Origin: Sphingomonadaceae bacterium
Lineage (GTDB): Bacteria > Pseudomonadota > Alphaproteobacteria > Sphingomonadales > Sphingomonadaceae
Assembly: GCA_947446935.1 (NCBI GenBank)
Contig: CANFIV010000047.1
Coordinates: 1 to 8,583 of the forward strand
Length of the DNA: 8,583 bases
Direction of reading: 5' to 3'
Shown here piece by piece: positions 4,804-8,583 of the stretch (positions are counted from its first letter, which is position 1; the number at the start of each line of letters is the position of its first letter). Made by a program: the position numbers and the translations under genes. The notes beneath the pieces were generated by a model that was given only the letters and a program-made list of their open reading frames with translations, ran no database searches and had not been told where the DNA came from.

Positions 4804-6204
4804 ATGGAATCGCGCCCGCTCTACCTCGGCCCCCGGCTCAAGCGCCTGCGCCGCGAACTTGGCCTCACCCAGGCCGTCATGGCCGAAGATCTCGCGATTT
4901 CGCCCAGTTATATCGCCTTGCTGGAGCGCAACCAGCGCCCGCTCACCGCCGATCTGCTGCTCCGCCTTGCCCGCGCCTACAAGCTCGATGTCAGCGAACT
5001 CGCGGCGGAGGAACGCGACGACTATGCCCGCCGCCTGTCCGACGTGCTGCGCGATCCGATCTTTGCCGAGATCGATTTGCCAGCGCTCGAAGTGGCCGAC
5101 GTTGCAACCAGCTACCCCGGCGTGACCGAGGCGATGCTGCGCCTGCATACCGCCTATATGCGCGAACAACAGGCACTTGCGGGCCTCCGCGGCGGTGCGG
5201 GCGGAGGCGATTCGGCCGATCCACTGGCCGAGGCACGTCGCTTCGTCGCCCAGCGCCGCAACTATTTCCCGGCGCTCGACAGCAAGGCCGAAGCGCTCGC
5301 TGAAGAGATCGAGAAGCTCGGCGGCCTGCAGGAAGGGGGCCTTGCCGAATACTTGCGCAGTCAAGGCCTTCGCGTTCGCCTCATGCCCGCCGACATCATG
5401 ATGGACGCGGTGCGCCGCTATGATCGCCACGCCGAGCAACTCCTGATCGACGACACGCTCGCACCCCAGGCACGCCGCTGGCAGATGGCACTGCACATCG
5501 CCTACACCGCACTGCGCCCGGAGATCGCCGCGCTCGTTCGGGGCGAGGCTTTCGCCAGCGAAACCGCCGCCCAACTCGTCCGCCGCGCACTTGCCGCCTA
5601 TGGCGCAGCGGCCCTGCTCATGCCGTATGACCGATTCGCCCGCGCGGTCGAGGCGCGCGCCTATGATATCGAGGCGCTCTCAGGCCAGTTCGGCACCAGC
5701 TTCGAACAGGTCGCACACCGACTCACCACACTGAACCGCCCCGGGCAGGAACGCGTGCCGTTCTTCTTCATCCGCGTCGATGCGGCGGGCAATGTCTCCA
5801 AGCGGCTCGATGGCGCAGGCTTTCCCTTTGCCGCGCATGGCGGCGGTTGCCCGCTGTGGACCTTGCATGACACTTTCCGCCGACCCGGCGACGTGCTCAC
5901 CCAGTGGCTCGAACTCCCCGGCGGCGAACGCTTCTTCAGCATCGCGCGCAGCGTCGCCTCGGGCGGCGGCGGCTTTGGCAAACCCACCATCGTGCGCGCC
6001 ATTGCTTTGGCCTGCGCCGCCGAACACGCCCCAAAGCTGATTTATGCGCGCGGCGAGCAACCTGCAGCCACCCCCATCGGCGTCACCTGCCGCCTCTGCA
6101 ACCGTGCGACCTGCACCGCGCGCGCCGAACCGCCTCTGGGCCGCGAAATTCTACCTGATGACTACCGCAAGACGGCGGAGCCGTTCACCTTTGCGGAGAG
6201 TTGA
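4804..6204 (+). CDS. XRE-family regulator with IrrE-like and C-terminal cysteine domains (ScfR/RamB/PrpR/MccR family)
   Basis: A 466-residue transcription regulator. Residues ~8-66 form an XRE helix-turn-helix (LGLTQAVMAEDLAISPSYIA). The middle (~150-300) matches the ImmA/IrrE-like domain of this family, but the HExxH metalloprotease motif is degenerate (HIAYT, 231-235), so protease activity is unlikely. FGTSFEQVAHRLTTL (~296-310) is typical of the family. The C-terminal domain has Cys349 (GGCPLW) and a C429-x2-C432-x4-C437 cluster followed by RAEPPLGRE. In relatives (RamB, PrpR, PccR) this region senses short-chain acyl-CoA, and in mycobacterial PrpR it is reported to hold an Fe-S cluster. 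It is divergent from aceA with an inverted repeat between, so I infer control of aceA and itself. ATG 4804 is preceded by AGGA at a long 12-base spacing. Its 3' end overlaps the convergent transporter by 20 bases. Confidence 0.92.
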   Translation: MESRPLYLGPRLKRLRRELGLTQAVMAEDLAISPSYIALLERNQRPLTADLLLRLARAYKLDVSELAAEERDDYARRLSDVLRDPIFAEIDLPALEVADVATSYPGVTEAMLRLHTAYMREQQALAGLRGGAGGGDSADPLAEARRFVAQRRNYFPALDSKAEALAEEIEKLGGLQEGGLAEYLRSQGLRVRLMPADIMMDAVRRYDRHAEQLLIDDTLAPQARRWQMALHIAYTALRPEIAALVRGEAFASETAAQLVRRALAAYGAAALLMPYDRFARAVEARAYDIEALSGQFGTSFEQVAHRLTTLNRPGQERVPFFFIRVDAAGNVSKRLDGAGFPFAAHGGGCPLWTLHDTFRRPGDVLTQWLELPGGERFFSIARSVASGGGGFGKPTIVRAIALACAAEHAPKLIYARGEQPAATPIGVTCRLCNRATCTARAEPPLGREILPDDYRKTAEPFTFAES

Positions 6205-7387
6205 AAGTCCCCTCCCGGTCAAGCCGTCGCGCCACCGGCAGCGCCGCCGCAATCGCCATGAAGCAAATCGCCCCGCCCAATGGCCCGATCAGCGTATAAG
6301 CTCCAAACCCTTGCGCCATCGCGCCCGCCGCGAGCGAGCCCAGGCTCTGCGAAAGCAGCCAGGTTCCGGTGGTCATCACCGCCAACCGCTCACCCTCCAC
6401 CTGCGCATAGGCCAGCCGCAGCAGCAGCGGATACGTGAGGAACCAGCTGACCATGAACGCCACAAACGCAGTCGCAAACGCAGCCTCGCTCCCAACCGTC
6501 GTCAGCAGTGCGCAGGCCAGACTGCACGCCCCCAGCGCCGCCGCAAGCGGCCAGGCGCGCGGCAGGCGCTGGATCACCGTCGCGAGCCCCGCATTACCAA
6601 GCGCGCTCATGAACACGGCTAGGCTCTGGTAAAGCCCGAACTGTGTCGCCGGGATGCCGATTGCATGTGCAGTGCGCTCGATAAAGGGCCAGATCGCGAG
6701 CGAACCGAAGGCGAACAGCGCCATGGCCAGCAACACGCGCAGACCCTCTGGTCCGATCGGCCCCGCCTTCGCCGCCGACGCTGCAGCGGCGCCCTTCCCG
6801 CTCGGCAGCAGCAGCGCGCACAGCCCGAACACCACCGACAGTCCCGCCAGCCCGAAGAACATGCCGTTCACGCCGTGATCGCGCCCGATCATCGGCAGCC
6901 CGATGGCAATGGCGCTGTAGAGCAGCGTCTGGACGGCAATCCCCACCGATATCCAGCGCGCCGGGCTCCCCGTCCGCCCTGCTGCCAGATTGAGCGCGCT
7001 GTTCATCAGCCCAAAGCCGAGCCCCGTGCCGATACGCCCCAGCACCAGCAGGGGGTACGCCCCCGTCAGCGCCGAACCCGCCTGCGCCGCAATCACCACC
7101 ACGCTCGCCAGCATCGCCAGCGCCCTTGCATCCAGCCCGCGTGCGCGCGGTGCGACAAGGAACATCGCCGCCGCATAGCTCAGCGTCTCGGCCATGTTCC
7201 ACGCGCCCATCGCAAAGGGCGAAAAGCCGAAGCGGTCCATCAACCCGCCGAGCAGATAGGTCGTGAAATTGTTGCCGATATGCGCCGCCGCAGTCGCCGC
7301 GCCGATACCGATCAGGGTCACCGCAAAAGGTCTGGAATCGGTGGCGGCTTTCGGGGCGCTGCCGGCTGAGCCGCTGTGGTCCATCAT
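6185..7387 (-). CDS. MFS transporter, 12 transmembrane helices
   Basis: An integral inner-membrane carrier of the major facilitator superfamily, about 400 residues from ATG 7387 (or the adjacent ATG 7384). Hydrophobic segments lie near 21-45, 54-78, 87-104, 108-133, 145-165, 174-194, then after a polar central loop (196-213) near 216-234, 247-272, 278-297, 300-325, 335-358 and 362-384, giving the 6+6 layout. GGLMDRFGFSPFAMG (47-61) between helices 1 and 2 resembles MFS motif A, and RIGTGLGFG (118-126) is the typical helix-4 stretch. The frame continues upstream to 7570, but those 61 residues are polar and unlike an MFS N-terminus. No good binding site marks the start. Substrate is unknown. 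Being divergent from a gamma-butyrobetaine dioxygenase-like gene, it could carry a carnitine-related compound, but that is weak inference. Confidence 0.88.
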   Translation of the reverse strand: MMDHSGSAGSAPKAATDSRPFAVTLIGIGAATAAAHIGNNFTTYLLGGLMDRFGFSPFAMGAWNMAETLSYAAAMFLVAPRARGLDARALAMLASVVVIAAQAGSALTGAYPLLVLGRIGTGLGFGLMNSALNLAAGRTGSPARWISVGIAVQTLLYSAIAIGLPMIGRDHGVNGMFFGLAGLSVVFGLCALLLPSGKGAAAASAAKAGPIGPEGLRVLLAMALFAFGSLAIWPFIERTAHAIGIPATQFGLYQSLAVFMSALGNAGLATVIQRLPRAWPLAAALGACSLACALLTTVGSEAAFATAFVAFMVSWFLTYPLLLRLAYAQVEGERLAVMTTGTWLLSQSLGSLAAGAMAQGFGAYTLIGPLGGAICFMAIAAALPVARRLDREGTFNSPQR

Positions 7388-7619
7388 CGCATTGAGGTTT
7401 GCATGCCGCGTCCGGCGTTGCAATGCGCCCCTCACCTTTCCGCTTGTTGCGCCGATTGTTCCGCCATAGTCTCCACCCCCATGAAGTCCTCTCGCAAAAC
7501 CTTTGCTTTCGGCTGGCGCCCCGTCGCCGTGGCCTATGGCAAAGTGCAGGATTGGCGCCCGCCGCCACAAGGTTGATCCCCCTCACCACGATCAACACTC
7601 TGCAAAAACGGGATTTCCC
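7388..7619. other. Divergent intergenic region between the transporter and the dioxygenase
   Basis: No convincing gene, promoter pair or palindrome stands out in these 232 bases. A plus-strand frame from ATG 7481 to TGA 7574-7576 encodes 31 residues (MKSSRKTFAFGWRPVAVAYG and eleven more), but it has no ribosome binding site. It overlaps the improbable upstream extension of the transporter frame. Promoters for both flanking genes must lie here if each is transcribed alone. Confidence 0.4.
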
Positions 7620-8583
7620 ATGACTGTATCGACCCTCGAGGTGCGGGCGGACGCCCTCCTCGTCACATGGGCGGATGGCACGTCCGCCACCTACCCCGCG
7701 CTCTGGTTGCGCGACAACTGCCCCACCGCGTTCCACCCGCAGACTCACGAGCGCGTGCTCGATCTGCTCTCGCTCGATCTCTCACCAGTGCTGCTGAGCG
7801 CGAGCCAGACGGAGGAGACCCTCACACTGCGCTATGCCGATGGCCACGTGAGCCCCATGCCCTTGGCGCTCCTCAGCGCCCACCGCCCCGGCCAGCCAGC
7901 CGCCGATCCCGCCGCTATCGCGCCCGAGCTCTGGCGCGCCGATCTCACTACCGTCGGCGTGCCCCGCTTCTCCGCTGCCCAGCTAATGGCAGACGACACC
8001 GCGTTGAACCACTGGATGCGCGAAACCGCCCGATACGGCATCTCTATCGTAGACGGCCTCGCCGATCACATCGATGCAGGGGTAAACGTCGCCAAGCGCA
8101 TCGGATTCCTGCGCGAAACCAACTTCGGCACGACATTTGAAGTGGTGAACCGGCCCGACCCCAACAACTTGGCCTACACTGCGATTACCCTCCCGCTCCA
8201 CACCGATCTGCCCAATCAGGAAGTGCCTCCCGGGTACCAGTTCCTCCATTGTCTCGCCAACGAGGCCAGCGGCGGCGGTTCGTTCTTCGCCGATGGCTTT
8301 GCCCTGGCCGATGACCTGCGCACCGAGGACCCCGAAGCCTTCCGCATTCTCAGCGAAGTCGCGATCCCCTTTCGTTTTCACGACAACGACGCCGACATCC
8401 GCGTCCACGCTCCCGTGATCCAGTTGGACCAGCGGGGCGAGGTCACCGAACTGCGCTACAACGCTCACATCGCCGCCATGTTCGACATGCCCGCCGAGAT
8501 CATGCCGCAATACTACCGGGCCTACCGCGCCCTGATGGCCAAGACCCGCGACGCCAAATACCAGCTCACCTTCAAGCTCAATG
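7620..8583 (+). CDS. Gamma-butyrobetaine dioxygenase-like Fe(II)/2-oxoglutarate oxygenase (3' end beyond window)
   Basis: The frame from ATG 7620 is open to the window edge: 321 codons of an expected ~370-400. Family members hydroxylate gamma-butyrobetaine to carnitine, or trimethyllysine in the sister enzyme, coupled to decarboxylation of 2-oxoglutarate. Residues 1-90 are the DUF971-type N-terminal domain (LWLRDNCPTAFHPQTHER). The catalytic domain shows ITLPLHTDLP with iron ligands His194 and Asp196, then PPGYQFLHC (203-211), closely like PPGVQ(F/L)LHC of human BBOX1, and it ends at YQLTFKLN, just before the expected PGD..DN.R.LHGR segment with the second His and the 2-oxoglutarate arginine. 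The N-terminal zinc site of characterised enzymes (C-x-C-x2-C plus His) is incomplete: Cys34 remains, with His39, His43 and His88 nearby. The start has only a weak GGGA upstream. It is divergent from the MFS transporter. Confidence 0.9.
   Translation, partial: MTVSTLEVRADALLVTWADGTSATYPALWLRDNCPTAFHPQTHERVLDLLSLDLSPVLLSASQTEETLTLRYADGHVSPMPLALLSAHRPGQPAADPAAIAPELWRADLTTVGVPRFSAAQLMADDTALNHWMRETARYGISIVDGLADHIDAGVNVAKRIGFLRETNFGTTFEVVNRPDPNNLAYTAITLPLHTDLPNQEVPPGYQFLHCLANEASGGGSFFADGFALADDLRTEDPEAFRILSEVAIPFRFHDNDADIRVHAPVIQLDQRGEVTELRYNAHIAAMFDMPAEIMPQYYRAYRALMAKTRDAKYQLTFKLN

Noticed and set aside
7388..7570. 61-residue N-terminal extension of the MFS transporter
   Set aside because: It is polar and without family character; a normal MFS N-terminus begins at the paired ATGs 7384/7387.
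6594..7748. Minus-strand 384-codon frame over the transporter and dioxygenase start
   Set aside because: It is a different frame of the MFS gene and reads as arginine/glycine-rich low-complexity sequence; the alternative frame gives twelve clean membrane helices.
1..8583. CRISPR array, tRNA, rRNA, transposase or a complete defence system
   Set aside because: No spaced direct repeats, cloverleaf, rRNA stretch or transposase motif was seen. The HNH-like fragment is too incomplete to claim a defence gene.

Overview
The window looks like chromosomal DNA from a GC-rich alphaproteobacterium, most likely a sphingomonad (Novosphingobium, Erythrobacter or Sphingopyxis-like). I base this on protein character, codon use strongly biased to G/C in the third position, and an intergenic palindrome of a kind I recall from sphingomonad genomes. 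No database search was possible.

Left edge (1-367): a scar-like region. It holds the tail of an unrecognised reading frame and the first ~55 codons of an HNH-like zinc-finger protein. This fragment runs in frame, with no stop, into a PLP aminotransferase (true start about 368). The aminotransferase converges on a class-I glutamine amidotransferase, and the two stop codons share one CTAG.

Middle (2239-4803): reading leftward on the minus strand, the order is isocitrate lyase (aceA), an REP-like palindrome, a 52-codon gene with a good ribosome binding site, a strong intrinsic terminator, a gap with two inverted repeats, a second short candidate gene (55 codons), and the glutamine amidotransferase.

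Divergent from aceA, on the plus strand (4804-6204), is a RamB/PrpR/ScfR-type regulator. The 142-base gap between their starts carries a perfect 9-9-9 inverted repeat, AACTTTACA/TGTAAAGTT. It overlaps a candidate aceA -35 box and resembles the RamB half-site as I recall it. aceA diverts isocitrate into the glyoxylate bypass during growth on C2 units and fatty acids. A short-chain acyl-CoA-responsive regulator beside it with an operator between them forms a coherent regulatory unit.

Right end (6185-8583): a 12-helix MFS transporter overlaps the regulator's 3' end convergently by 20 bases. It is divergent from a gamma-butyrobetaine dioxygenase-like Fe(II)/2-oxoglutarate oxygenase that runs off the window. 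Most genes are well-known families. The less explained parts are the left junction, the two very short genes, the structured gap and the operator. I see no CRISPR array, tRNA, rRNA or complete insertion sequence.
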